The notes: generated by a model from the letters alone, not told the origin. A stretch of DNA of 64,000 nt from Roseovarius sp. (GCA_027493545.1 JAOSKR010000001.1:90001-154000); one strand, 5' to 3'. Positions 41,261 through 49,868 are shown, counted from the stretch's first letter. Program-made: numbers and translations.

Positions 41261-41330
41261 ACGCGCCCCGGGCCTGACCCAAGGCCTCCGGCGCCGGCTG
41301 ATCGAGGCCCCGGCTTGCAGGCCGGGGCGG
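41261..41330. repeat. Copy C of the CCCGGGTCAAGCCCGGG-type dispersed palindrome (reverse orientation)
   Basis: CGCCCCGGGCCTGACCC is followed by a less conserved middle and AGGCCCCGGCTTGCAGGCCGGGGCGG. It is the reverse complement of the elements at 44975-45053 and 63713-63780. It lies just after the tpa stop codon and may help terminate transcription. Confidence 0.65.
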
Positions 41331-41514
41331 GAGCAATGCGATCCGGCGCGAAGCGCAATGGAACGCCAAGGCGGAAATCCGCCCCGCGCCTCATGACCGT
41401 TCCGACCGGCGGGTGCCGCCAAGTGCCGATGCCGGAGCGTCGCAGATCACAAGCGCGCCGCTCCAGGCAAGCGTATCCCGCGCCGGGAGCGGCGTTCGGC
41501 GCGGCGTGCCCGCC

Positions 41515-42177
41515 TCAGGTGGTCGGCAGGATCACGATCTCGACCCGGCGGTTCTGCGCGCGGCCCGCTTCGGTGAGGTTCGAGGCGATCGGCTGATCCT
41601 CGCCGCGGCCGATGGTCTGGACCCGGCGGAAGGAAACGCCGCCCTCCGTCAGCACGTCGGCCACCGCGTTGGCGCGGCGCTCCGACAGGCCCTGGTTGTA
41701 GGCGGCGCTGCCGGTGTTGTCGGTGTGACCCAGCACCTGCACCCGCGAATCGGGGTATTTGCGCAGGCTCTGCGCCACCGTCAGCAGGTCGGCGCGCAGC
41801 GGCGGGTTGACCGTCGAGCTGTCGATGGCAAAGAGGATATCCTGCGGCATGGTCACGATCAGCCGGTCGCCGGTGTTGGTGATCCCGATCCGGTCGCTTT
41901 CCAGGTCGCGGCGCAGCTCGGCCTCCTGCCTGTCGAGGATGCTGCCGGCCACCGCCCCGGTCGCGGCCCCGGCGACGCCGCCGATGACGGCGCCCTTGCC
42001 CTTGTCGCTGGAAACGAGCGCGCCCAGCCCCGCGCCGAGGATGCCGCCCAGCAGCGCGCCCTGCTTGGTTTTCTGGTTGGGGTCGGTGTCGCCCAGCTGC
42101 GCGGGGTCGGTACACGACACCGCCGCCAGCAGCGACGTGCCGGCCAGGATCAGGATGGGGGTGCGTGCTCGGATCAT
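41515..42177 (-). CDS. OmpA-family lipoprotein with glycine-zipper (YiaD-like)
   Basis: Outer-membrane lipoprotein of about 220 residues. The N-terminus MIRARTPILILAGTSLLAAVSC ends in a lipobox-like Cys. A glycine-zipper stretch (LLGGILGAGLGALVSSDKGKG...GGVAGAATGAVAGSIL) is followed by the OmpA peptidoglycan-binding domain: LFAIDSSTVNPPLR, VQVLGHTDNTGSAAYNQGLSERRA and the C-terminal AQNRRVEI, which includes the Asp and Arg that bind diaminopimelate. It links outer membrane and wall. The ATG at 42177 is best; an upstream start adds twelve charged residues before the signal peptide. Confidence 0.9.
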   Translation of the reverse strand: MIRARTPILILAGTSLLAAVSCTDPAQLGDTDPNQKTKQGALLGGILGAGLGALVSSDKGKGAVIGGVAGAATGAVAGSILDRQEAELRRDLESDRIGITNTGDRLIVTMPQDILFAIDSSTVNPPLRADLLTVAQSLRKYPDSRVQVLGHTDNTGSAAYNQGLSERRANAVADVLTEGGVSFRRVQTIGRGEDQPIASNLTEAGRAQNRRVEIVILPTT

Positions 42178-42316
42178 GGAATGCCTTTCATGCTGTGCCC
42201 GGTTTTTCACGGCCTCGCCCGATAATAGGCATGATGGCGCCGGTTCCCAAGGCCTAAGCGCACATTAGTCGGCACGATTTCGCGCATGAGGAGCCATGCC
42301 GCGCGATACCCCGGGT

Positions 42317-43213
42317 TCAGGCGCGTCGCGGCGCGGCGTCCGCCTCGGGCACGTCGGCATCGGCCCGCGCCGCCTCCCAGGCCAGCATCGCGCGCTTGAC
42401 CGGCAGCCCCCAGTGATAGCCGCCAAGCCCGCCCGATTTGCGCAGCGCCCGGTGGCAGGGGATGAGAAAACTGATCGGGTTGCGCCCCACCGCCGTGCCC
42501 ACGGCGCGAACCGCGCGCGGATGGCCGATGGCGCGGGCGATCTCGGAATAGGTGGTCACGTGCCCCGAGGGTACTGCCAGGAGCGCCTCCCACACCTTGA
42601 TCTGGAAGGGCGCGCCGATGAGGTGCAGCGGAGTTTCGGACGGCCCGTCGGGGCGCGGCCCGGCCGCGGTGCCGAAGGCCGCCTCGACCCAGGGCCGCAG
42701 GGCCTCCGCGTCGTCGACGGCCCGCGCATGCGGCCAGCGTCCGGCCAGATCGGCCAGCGCCTCGGCCTCGCCCACCTCGTCGGCGAAGGCGACGCCGCAG
42801 ATGCCCCGCTCGGTGCCCATCACCAGCGCCCGCCCGAAGGGCGTGTCGAACCAGCCGCGACGGATGGTCAGCCCGTCGCCGCCGCGGGCAAAGTCGCCGG
42901 GGCTCATCGCCTCCCAGCGCAGGAAAAGATCGTGCAGCCGCCCAGGCCCCGACAGCCCCACCTGATGCGCCGTCGCCAGCGTGGTGAACCGCTCCGCCAG
43001 AAGCGCCTTGGCATGGCCGAGCGTCAGATACTGCTGGTAGCGTTTCGGCGACACCCCGGCCCACTGCGTGAAAAGCCGCTGGAAATGCGCCGGGCTCATC
43101 TGCATGTCGGCGGCCAGGTCCGCCAGCGACAGCGCCCCCCCGGCACGGTCGATCCGGTCGATCGCTCGCCGCATGACCTGGTAGTGGTAGCCCGTTTGCG
43201 GATCGGCATTCAT
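42317..43213 (-). CDS. Ada-like AraC-HTH / O6-methylguanine-DNA methyltransferase
   Basis: Product of 298 residues. Residues about 1-95 form an AraC-type DNA-binding domain (LSLADLAADMQMSPAHFQRLFTQ...GVSPKRYQQYLT). The C-terminal half is a methylated-DNA-cysteine methyltransferase: PSGHVTTYSEIARAIGHPRAVRAVGTAVG and the active-site FLIPCHRALRKSGGLGGY. The N-terminal Cys-rich phosphotriester domain of E. coli Ada is absent, so it would repair O6-methylguanine but could not be switched by methylphosphotriesters. It is divergent from nth, another DNA-repair gene. Confidence 0.9.
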   Translation of the reverse strand: MNADPQTGYHYQVMRRAIDRIDRAGGALSLADLAADMQMSPAHFQRLFTQWAGVSPKRYQQYLTLGHAKALLAERFTTLATAHQVGLSGPGRLHDLFLRWEAMSPGDFARGGDGLTIRRGWFDTPFGRALVMGTERGICGVAFADEVGEAEALADLAGRWPHARAVDDAEALRPWVEAAFGTAAGPRPDGPSETPLHLIGAPFQIKVWEALLAVPSGHVTTYSEIARAIGHPRAVRAVGTAVGRNPISFLIPCHRALRKSGGLGGYHWGLPVKRAMLAWEAARADADVPEADAAPRRA

Positions 43214-43310
43214 GGCGGTGTTTCCCTTGCTGGACCCAAATCTAACCCGGCCCCGCGCGCCCCGCGACCCGAATGTTGCGCATTGCCGCAAATGCGGGCA
43301 TGAGGGCGGC

Positions 43311-43955
43311 ATGGCAAGCCAGCTCGACTATCATGCGATGCGCGAGATCTTCGCCCGGTTCTCCGCCGCCGACCCCGAACCCAAGGGGGAGCTGGAGCAT
43401 GTCAACGCCTACACGCTGCTGGTGGCAGTGGTGCTCTCGGCGCAGGCGACCGATACCGGCGTCAACAAGGCCACGCGCGCACTCTTCGAGATCGCCGACA
43501 CGCCCCCAAAGATGCTGGCGCTGGGCGAAGAGGGACTCGTTACCCATATCCGCACCATCGGGCTTTACCGCAACAAGGCCCGCAACGTGATCGCGCTCTC
43601 GCGTATCCTGGTCGACGACTATGGCGGCGAGGTGCCCAATTCCCGCGCCGCGCTGCAATCGCTGCCAGGGGTGGGGCGCAAGACCGCCAACGTGGTGCTC
43701 AACATGTGGTGGCGCCACCCCGCGCAGGCGGTCGATACCCATATCTTCCGCGTCGGCAACCGCACCGGCATAGCGCCGGGCAAGGACGTGGCCGCCGTCG
43801 AACGCGCCATCGAGGACAACGTGCCGGTGGACTATCAGCTTCACGCCCACCACTGGCTGATCCTGCACGGCCGCTATGTCTGCCGCGCGCGCAAGCCCGC
43901 CTGCGGCGCGTGCCTCATCCGTGATCTCTGCCCATTCGAGGACAAGACCCCATGA
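43311..43955 (+). CDS. nth: Endonuclease III
   Basis: Bifunctional DNA glycosylase/AP lyase for oxidised pyrimidines. Product of 214 residues. LPGVGRKTANVVLN contains the catalytic Lys in the helix-hairpin-helix, VDTHIFRVGNRTG the catalytic Asp, and CRARKPACGACLIRDLC the four cluster cysteines with C-x6-C-x2-C-x5-C spacing. It overlaps the next gene by 4 bp (ATGA). Confidence 0.97.
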   Translation: MASQLDYHAMREIFARFSAADPEPKGELEHVNAYTLLVAVVLSAQATDTGVNKATRALFEIADTPPKMLALGEEGLVTHIRTIGLYRNKARNVIALSRILVDDYGGEVPNSRAALQSLPGVGRKTANVVLNMWWRHPAQAVDTHIFRVGNRTGIAPGKDVAAVERAIEDNVPVDYQLHAHHWLILHGRYVCRARKPACGACLIRDLCPFEDKTP

Positions 43956-44938
43956 CCCGCTACCAGGCCGTCGGCATCGGCAACGCCGTCGTCGACATGA
44001 TCGGCACCTGCGATGACAGCTTTCTCGCCCGGATGGGCATCGAGAAGGGGGTGATGCAGCTCATCGGCGCCGAGCGTGCCGAATACCTCGGCGAAAACAT
44101 GCAGTCGCCGCGCCAGATTGCCGGCGGCTCGGTGGCCAACACCATCGCCGGGCTGGGCGCGCTGGGGCTCTCGACCGCCTTCATCGGGCGGGTGCGCGAC
44201 GACGCGATGGGGCGCAGCTACGCCGCCGACATGGCCCGCGCCGGTACCGATTTCGTCAATGCCCCGGCCCCGGACGGTGAACTGCCGACCTCGCGCTCGA
44301 TGATCTTCGTCACCCCCGATGGCGAGCGGTCGATGAACACCTATCTCGGCATCTCGACCGAGCTCGGACCCGAAGACGTCGACGACGCGGTGGCGGGCGG
44401 TGCCGGGCTGCTCTTTCTCGAGGGCTACCTTTTCGACAAGGACAAGGGCAAGGCCGCGTTCATGACCGCCGCGCGGGCGGCGCGCGCCGGCGGCGGGCAG
44501 GCCGGCATCACCCTGTCCGATCCCTTTTGCGTCGACCGCCACCGGGCGGATTTTCGCGCGCTCGTACCGGAGCTGGATTTCGTCATCGGCAACGAGCACG
44601 AATGGAAATCGCTCTACCAGACCGAGGACCTGGGCGCGGCGCTGGAACAGGCGGCAGAGGACAGCGGCACCATCGTCTGCACCCGGTCGGGCCGCGATGT
44701 GGTGCTGGTCGGGGACGGCGAAACCGTGACCGTGCCGGTACGCGCGGTCAAGCCGGTCGATGCCACCGGCGCGGGCGACCAGTTCGCTGCGGGTTTTCTT
44801 TACGGCATGGCGACCGGCAAACCGCTGACGGTATCGGGCCGCATGGGCTGCATCGCCGCGGCCGAGGTCATCGGCCACTACGGTGCACGCCCCGAAGCCA
44901 GCGTCAGGGACATGTTCGCCGCCGAGGGCCTGATCTGA
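43952..44938 (+). CDS. PfkB-family kinase, probable adenosine kinase
   Basis: Ribokinase-fold kinase of 328 residues. GIGNAVVDMIGTCDDSFL and AGGSVANTIAGLGALGLSTAFIG are the N-terminal PfkB motifs, and PVDATGAGDQFAAGFLYG is the C-terminal signature with the catalytic Asp. This sequence type is usually called adenosine kinase in Rhodobacteraceae; other nucleosides or sugars are possible. It overlaps nth by 4 bp, so the two are cotranscribed. Confidence 0.85.
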   Translation: MTRYQAVGIGNAVVDMIGTCDDSFLARMGIEKGVMQLIGAERAEYLGENMQSPRQIAGGSVANTIAGLGALGLSTAFIGRVRDDAMGRSYAADMARAGTDFVNAPAPDGELPTSRSMIFVTPDGERSMNTYLGISTELGPEDVDDAVAGGAGLLFLEGYLFDKDKGKAAFMTAARAARAGGGQAGITLSDPFCVDRHRADFRALVPELDFVIGNEHEWKSLYQTEDLGAALEQAAEDSGTIVCTRSGRDVVLVGDGETVTVPVRAVKPVDATGAGDQFAAGFLYGMATGKPLTVSGRMGCIAAAEVIGHYGARPEASVRDMFAAEGLI

Positions 44939-44974
44939 CCCGCTGTCGCGCATCGCGTCAAATCAGATCCGGAA

Positions 44975-45053
44975 CACGCGCCCCGACCCCCGAGCCGGGG
45001 CCTCTCTTGCCGGCCCGGCGGGGCCCCGGGTCAGGCCCGGGGCGCGCGGGTGT
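44975..45053. repeat. Copy A of the CCCGGGTCAAGCCCGGG-type dispersed palindrome
   Basis: CGCCCCGACCCCCGAGCCGG on the left and GGCCCCGGGTCAGGCCCGGG on the right flank a short middle; the outer ends ACACGCG and CGCGGGTGT also pair. It sits between the convergent stops of the adenosine kinase and sulfotransferase genes and is the right place for a bidirectional terminator. Confidence 0.7.
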
Positions 45054-45075
45054 CTTGAGTTGAACGCGACCGATC

Positions 45076-45894
45076 CTAGTCGCCCAGCTTGGCGTGCACC
45101 TCGTCGAGGTCGATTTCGCCCAGCGGCATCTTGTTGGCCGGGTTTTCGAAATCGTACTTGAACAGCTCGAAATCCCGCTTGTAGATCTCGTAGACCAGAT
45201 GCATCGACAGGTCGTCGAAATAGTCCTCGACGGGGTGCGCGCGTTTGGGACCGTGGCTTTCGCTTTCGTTGAAGCGCGGGATTTTCCTGAGGTCGACCTT
45301 CTTCGGCGTCTCGATCGCGTCGAGCACCTGCCGCATCCCTTCGTTGAACCGCTCGGTCCAGAAGATGGTGTTGTAGCGCCCGCCATTGACGATGAAGGTC
45401 GAGACATGTCCCGACATCGCCGACCAGTGGATATCGGGCTCCATCGGGCGGCGCCAGCGGATGCTGTCGCGGGCAAAGAGCAGAAACCGGCGAAAGCTGC
45501 GGATCTGGTCGAACTCGTGCTGCCCGTCCTCGCCGCCGACCTCGACGCCGTATTTCTGAATGAGCAGCGGCACCAGCTTGCCGCGATAGCGCTTGCCGTT
45601 GCGCTGGATGCCGCAGATCTTGTCGAAAAAGCTCGACAGGATGCGGGTGTAGGGGTTGCGCACGCAGGTAAAGGCATAGGTTTTCTGCGCCATGACATTG
45701 GCGCGGATCGTATCCTGGCTTTCCTCGCGCGCCCATTTGTGCAGCCCTTCCTCGGCGTCATGGATGTCGCCGTCGAAGAACCGGCCGTGGTCGGAATAGT
45801 AGAGGATCTGCCCGATCGTCGAACAGGCGCATTTGGGCACCACGCGGTAGATGACGCTTTCGCTTTCGGTCATCCAGGTGCCCGGAAATCCCAT
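45076..45894 (-). CDS. Sulfotransferase family 2 domain protein (carbohydrate sulfotransferase-like)
   Basis: Product of 272 residues. YRVVPKCACSTIGQILYYS (about 16-34) matches the PAPS 5'-phosphosulfate loop of family-2 carbohydrate sulfotransferases (VPKxACTS-like), and FTCVRNPYTRILSSFFDKI (about 75-93) the 3'-phosphate site (RNPxxRxxSxF). No signal peptide or membrane helix is apparent, so it would act in the cytoplasm on a glycan precursor. It is divergent from a GT14 glycosyltransferase gene, suggesting a shared product. The gene ends just before copy A of the dispersed repeat. Confidence 0.85.
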   Translation of the reverse strand: MGFPGTWMTESESVIYRVVPKCACSTIGQILYYSDHGRFFDGDIHDAEEGLHKWAREESQDTIRANVMAQKTYAFTCVRNPYTRILSSFFDKICGIQRNGKRYRGKLVPLLIQKYGVEVGGEDGQHEFDQIRSFRRFLLFARDSIRWRRPMEPDIHWSAMSGHVSTFIVNGGRYNTIFWTERFNEGMRQVLDAIETPKKVDLRKIPRFNESESHGPKRAHPVEDYFDDLSMHLVYEIYKRDFELFKYDFENPANKMPLGEIDLDEVHAKLGD

Positions 45895-46045
45895 CGCTCT
45901 GTCTCCCGCCGCCGCGCCCGGTTCCGTTCCCGGACCTCCGATGTTCTAGCCTGTCGCAAACCCGTGCGGAAGGAGGTTTCTTCACTCCGCGTTCATGTCT
46001 ATCAATGTAATCAGCAACGACAATTCCGGATAGGCCGTTTCGGGT

Positions 46046-47623
46046 ATGGCAAGGATCGCGTTCATTCTGCTGTGTCACAAGGACCCCGATGCGATCGTCC
46101 GCCAGGCACGGATGCTGACCGCGGCGGGCGACTACATGGCAATCCATTTCGACGCCCGCGCCCGGCCCGAGGCCTTCGCGCAGATCAGGGCCGCGCTTGC
46201 CGACAACCCCAACGTCGTCTTCGCCCGCCGACGCGTCCGCTGCGGCTGGGGAGAATGGTCACTGGTTCAGGCGACGCTTCACGCCATCGAGGCCGCCACC
46301 GATGCCTTTCCGCGCGCCACGCATTTCTACATGCTCTCGGGCGATTGCATGGCGGTGAAATCGGCCGCCTATGCGCATGACTTCCTCGATGCCGACGACG
46401 CCGATTTCATCGAAAGCTTCGATTTCTTCGAAAGCGGATGGATCAAGACCGGCATCAAGGAGGACCGGCTGATCTATCGCCACGTCTTTAACGAGCGGAC
46501 CCAGACGCGGCGCTTTTACGCGGCCTACCACCTGCAAAAGCGGCTGCGGCTGTCGCGCCAGATCCCCGCCGATCTGCAGATCCAGATCGGCAGCCAGTGG
46601 TGGTGCCTGCGCCGCCGCACGATCGAGGCGATCCTCGATTTCGCCCGCCGGCGCCGCGACGTGGTGCGGTTCTTCCGCACCACCTGGATCCCGGACGAGA
46701 CCTTCTTTCAGACCCTGGTGCGCCATCTGATTCCGGAAACGGAAATCCGCACCCGTACGCTGACGTTCCTGATGTTCACCGACTACGGCATGCCGGTGAC
46801 CTTCTACAACGACCATTACGACCTGCTGCTGAGCCAGGACGCGCTTTTCGCCCGCAAGATCAGTCCCGAGGCGACCGAACTCAAGGAGCGGCTCGGCACG
46901 CTTTACGCCGACGACCGCGCGAGCTTTCAGGTATCGGGCGAGGGCCGCAACCTCTACGCCTTTCTCACCGGGCACGGCCGCATCGGGCACCGCTTCGCCA
47001 ACCGCTTCTGGGAGGAGGAGAGCACGCTCGGCCGCCGGCGCGATCTGATGATCGTGATCTGCAAGAAATGGCACGTCGCCAAGCGCCTGCTGGGGCGCAT
47101 TCGCCATGTCGTCAACGTTCCCACGATCGATTATCTCTTCAACGAGGAAAATACCGTACTGCCCAATCTGGGCGGCATCCAGACGAGCCTCGAAAAGCGC
47201 ACCCGCCACCGGCGCGCGCTGATGCGGATGCTTTTCGACTATTACGAGACTGACCGCCTGGTCATCTGCATGGACCCCTCGAACCTCGACCTGATGCAGG
47301 ATTTCGAGGGCGACCGCTCGACCACCCGGATGCTCGAGGTGCAATGCACCTTCTCCGACACCTATCTCATCGGTCACGCCAAGCGTGTCGGGCTCGCGGG
47401 CGAACAGACCTCGGCGGCAACATGGGAGCGCCTTTTGCCCACGGTCCGCGGCGACATGGTCTATGAAAGCGACCGCATCCGCGATGCCGGGTTTGAAAAC
47501 CACCTGACGATCAAGGAATGGGACACGCCCGAGGACAATGCAGCCCCGATCGCGCGCTTTCTTGATATCTCGCTCCAAAGAGCGCTAGAGATCGCGCAGT
47601 CACCGCAACTCTTTGCAGATTAG
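46046..47623 (+). CDS. GT14 (core-2/I-branching) glycosyltransferase with C-terminal DUF5928-type domain
   Basis: Product of 525 residues. IAFILLCHKDPDAIVRQARML and FYMLSGDCMAVKSAAYAHDF are the N-terminal motifs of the Branch/GT14 beta-1,6-N-acetylglucosaminyltransferase fold; QIQIGSQWWCLRRRTIEAIL and WIPDETFFQTLVRHL follow as in the family. The last 230 residues form a separate domain (from about 295), as in the DUF5928 proteins of Rhodobacteraceae, whose function is unknown. It is divergent from the sulfotransferase gene and precedes a HIT gene. The likely role is branching or decoration of a surface polysaccharide. Confidence 0.8.
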   Translation: MARIAFILLCHKDPDAIVRQARMLTAAGDYMAIHFDARARPEAFAQIRAALADNPNVVFARRRVRCGWGEWSLVQATLHAIEAATDAFPRATHFYMLSGDCMAVKSAAYAHDFLDADDADFIESFDFFESGWIKTGIKEDRLIYRHVFNERTQTRRFYAAYHLQKRLRLSRQIPADLQIQIGSQWWCLRRRTIEAILDFARRRRDVVRFFRTTWIPDETFFQTLVRHLIPETEIRTRTLTFLMFTDYGMPVTFYNDHYDLLLSQDALFARKISPEATELKERLGTLYADDRASFQVSGEGRNLYAFLTGHGRIGHRFANRFWEEESTLGRRRDLMIVICKKWHVAKRLLGRIRHVVNVPTIDYLFNEENTVLPNLGGIQTSLEKRTRHRRALMRMLFDYYETDRLVICMDPSNLDLMQDFEGDRSTTRMLEVQCTFSDTYLIGHAKRVGLAGEQTSAATWERLLPTVRGDMVYESDRIRDAGFENHLTIKEWDTPEDNAAPIARFLDISLQRALEIAQSPQLFAD

Positions 47624-47634
47624 GGCCACACCCC

Positions 47635-48015
47635 ATGCCATACGCCTATGACGACCAGAACATCTTTGCCAGAATCCTGCGCGGCGAAATCCCCAACGAC
47701 ACCGTGCTCGAGACCGAACACACGCTCGCGTTCAACGATATCCAGCCACAGGCGCCGGTGCACGTGCTGGTCATCCCCAGGGGCCCCTATGTCTGTTACG
47801 ACCATTTCGCCGCCGAGGCATCGGAGGCCGAGATCGTGGATTTCGTGCGCGCCACCGCCGAAATCTGCCGCATGACCGGGGTCGGCCCGGGCGATGGCGG
47901 CGACGGCTACCGGGTCGTCGCCAATACCGGCAAGAACGGGGTGCAGGACGTGCCACACTTCCATCTGCATATCCTCGGCGGCCGCCTGCTGGGGCCGATG
48001 CTGCCCAAGACCTGA
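47635..48015 (+). CDS. HIT-family nucleotide hydrolase/transferase
   Basis: Product of 126 residues. NIFARILRGEIPNDTVLE at the N-terminus and HFHLHILGG (His-x-His-x-His) near residue 108 mark a histidine-triad protein of the HINT group, which hydrolyses purine nucleoside phosphoramidates and adenylated compounds. It lies 11 bp downstream of the GT14 gene and may share its transcript without a functional link. Confidence 0.94.
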   Translation: MPYAYDDQNIFARILRGEIPNDTVLETEHTLAFNDIQPQAPVHVLVIPRGPYVCYDHFAAEASEAEIVDFVRATAEICRMTGVGPGDGGDGYRVVANTGKNGVQDVPHFHLHILGGRLLGPMLPKT

Positions 48016-48080
48016 GACAGCCGGCGGGGGCCAGGGGGCCGGCAGCGTGCCGCCCTCCTCTTGCCCCCATATGCAAGCCC

Positions 48081-48887
48081 ATGACCCAGCAAACGGATTT
48101 CGCACCCATGTCCCTGCGCACCCGGGCCGCCGCCTTTGCCGGCCACCCGCTGTTTCGGAACGTCATCCTCGGCGTCATCCTGTTCAACGCCGCCATCCTG
48201 GGTCTCGAGACCTCGCAGCGGGCGATGGCCGCAGCCGGGCCGCTGATCGTGACGCTCGACCGGCTGTGCCTGGCGATCTTCGTTGCCGAGATCTCGCTCA
48301 AGCTCTTCGCCCGCGGCCCGGGCTTTTTCCGCAGCGGCTGGAACGTCTTCGATTTCGTCATTGTCGGCATCGCGCTGGTGCCCGCCGGTCACGGGCTGTC
48401 GGTGCTGCGCGCGCTGCGCATCCTGCGGCTCTTGCGTGTGCTGTCGGTCACCCCCTCGCTGCGACGCGTCGTCGAGGGGCTGATGAGCGCGCTGCCGGGG
48501 ATGGGCTCGGTGTTTCTGCTGATGGGCATCATCTTCTACATCGGCTCGGTGATGGCGACCAGGCTCTTCGGCGCGTCCTTTCCCGAGTGGTTCGGCACCA
48601 TCGGGCATTCGGCCTATTCACTCTTCCAGATCATGACGCTGGAATCGTGGTCGATGGGCATCGTGAGGCCGGTGATGGAGACCTACGCCCATGCCTGGGC
48701 CTTTTTCATTCCCTTCATCCTGATCACCACCTTCGCGGTGGTGAACCTCGTCGTCGGTCTCATCGTCAATTCGATGCAGGATGCCCACCACGCCGAGGAC
48801 GCCGAACGCACCGACAGCTACCGCGACGACGTGCTCGGGCGGCTTGCGCGGATCGAGGCGCTGCTCGACGACCGGTCACAGCGGTAA
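48081..48887 (+). CDS. Voltage-gated sodium channel of the BacNav type
   Basis: Six-helix ion channel of 268 residues that would form a homotetramer in the inner membrane. S1 is near 27-42, S2 near 60-77 and S3 near 88-101. S4 is SVLRALRILRLLRVLSV with gating Arg at 110, 113, 116 and 119. The pore loop contains TLESWSMG (residues 186-193), the Glu-ring selectivity filter of bacterial Na+ channels such as NavAb. After S6 (ILITTFAVVNLVVGLIVNSM) a charged C-terminal tail looks able to form a coiled coil. It could serve motility, pH or osmotic signalling. It stands alone, convergent with a membrane-protein gene. Confidence 0.9.
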   Translation: MTQQTDFAPMSLRTRAAAFAGHPLFRNVILGVILFNAAILGLETSQRAMAAAGPLIVTLDRLCLAIFVAEISLKLFARGPGFFRSGWNVFDFVIVGIALVPAGHGLSVLRALRILRLLRVLSVTPSLRRVVEGLMSALPGMGSVFLLMGIIFYIGSVMATRLFGASFPEWFGTIGHSAYSLFQIMTLESWSMGIVRPVMETYAHAWAFFIPFILITTFAVVNLVVGLIVNSMQDAHHAEDAERTDSYRDDVLGRLARIEALLDDRSQR

Positions 48888-48891
48888 GGGC

Positions 48892-49329
48892 TCACACCCG
48901 CCGCTGTCGGGCCATCGCCCGGCCATCGCGGATATTGAGCCCCATCAGCGTCAGATTGACCCCACCCGCCGCCAACTCCAGCGCCTGCACCCCGAAAAAC
49001 GCCGCGTCGAACGTCCCGGCCGCGGCGCGCGCATCGAGGAATATTGCCGCCGGCACCAGGATCAGCAGGCCATTGGCCGCGATCACCGGCATCCGCCGCA
49101 TCTTGGCGCGCGCCGGGGCATCCTTGCGGCGCCGGCCCATGCTCATGCCCGAGGCACCGGCGATCGCGATGGCGGGAACGAGCACGATCAGGCCGGTGAG
49201 GATCATCCGCTTGACGGCGTGAATCGTCTCGGTCGTGCCGAACAGCTCGGCCCCGACAGTCGATATCCAGAACGCCGCAATGGCCGCGAACGCGACCATC
49301 CCGGCGCCGGCATGCAAGGTGCGCTTCAT
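48892..49329 (-). CDS. Four-helix membrane protein, unrecognised
   Basis: Product of 145 residues with about four hydrophobic segments (GAGMVAFAAIAAFWISTVG; MILTGLIVLVPAIAIAGASG; VIAANGLLILVPAAIFL; AAFFGVQALELAAGGVNLTL) separated by basic loops (MGRRRKDAPARAKMRR). I do not recognise a named family or any catalytic motif. The start at 49329 faces a MarR-type regulator gene across a short A+T-rich gap with a clear inverted repeat, so it is probably the regulator's target. Confidence 0.65.
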   Translation of the reverse strand: MKRTLHAGAGMVAFAAIAAFWISTVGAELFGTTETIHAVKRMILTGLIVLVPAIAIAGASGMSMGRRRKDAPARAKMRRMPVIAANGLLILVPAAIFLDARAAAGTFDAAFFGVQALELAAGGVNLTLMGLNIRDGRAMARQRRV

Positions 49330-49380
49330 GTCTGTCCTCTCCTTTCCAATCACGTTCTTGGGGGCCGTGAATTATGATAG

Positions 49381-49414
49381 ATAGCAAGCTATATACTATT
49401 GCATAGCTTGCTAT
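49381..49414. promoter_or_regulatory. MarR-type operator: 12-bp inverted repeat in an A+T-rich island
   Basis: ATAGCAAGCTAT (49381-49392) and its exact complement ATAGCTTGCTAT (49403-49414) are separated by 10 bp, so their centres lie 22 bp apart. They sit between the divergent membrane-protein and MarR genes in an A+T-rich stretch unlike the surroundings. Confidence 0.75.
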
Positions 49415-49433
49415 GTAAACCTAGAATGCCATC

Positions 49434-49864
49434 ATGCGTTTTGAAAAAGAGACCTCGGCGGGATTCCTGGTCAACCACATGGCACGGCTTTTTGCCCGCG
49501 GTCTGGCACGCCGGATCGCGCCGCTCGGGCTGACGGTCGGGCAATTCCCGGTGCTGCTGGAACTTTGGGAAAGCGACGGCCTGACACAAAGGCATTGCTC
49601 GAGCGGCTGTCGCTGGAACAGGCGACACTGGCCAACACGCTCGCGCGGATGGAGCGCGACGGCCTGATCCGGCGCACGCCGCACCCGCACGACGCGCGGT
49701 CGCAGCAGATCTGGCTGACCGACCGCGCGCGCGCCCTGCGCGACAGCGCCTGTGCCGCCGCCAGCGACCAGAACGCCCCGGCGCTCACTCCGCTCGACGC
49801 CGCCGAGCGCGAGCAATTCATGGCTTTGACCCACCGCATCATCGCCGCGATGCGCGCACCCTGA
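49434..49864 (+). CDS. MarR-family transcriptional regulator (one frameshift)
   Basis: Winged-helix repressor of about 143 residues after adding one base near 49588. FLVNHMARLFARGLARRIAPLGLTVGQFPVLLELW is the N-terminal dimerisation helix and start of the wing domain; in the other frame LLERLSLEQATLANTLARMERDGLIRR is the recognition helix, followed by DARSQQIWLTD of the wing. It lies 20 bp from a 12-bp inverted repeat in the gap to the divergent membrane-protein gene, pointing to autoregulation and control of that gene. The ligand is unknown. Confidence 0.87.
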
Positions 49865-49868
49865 GCGC

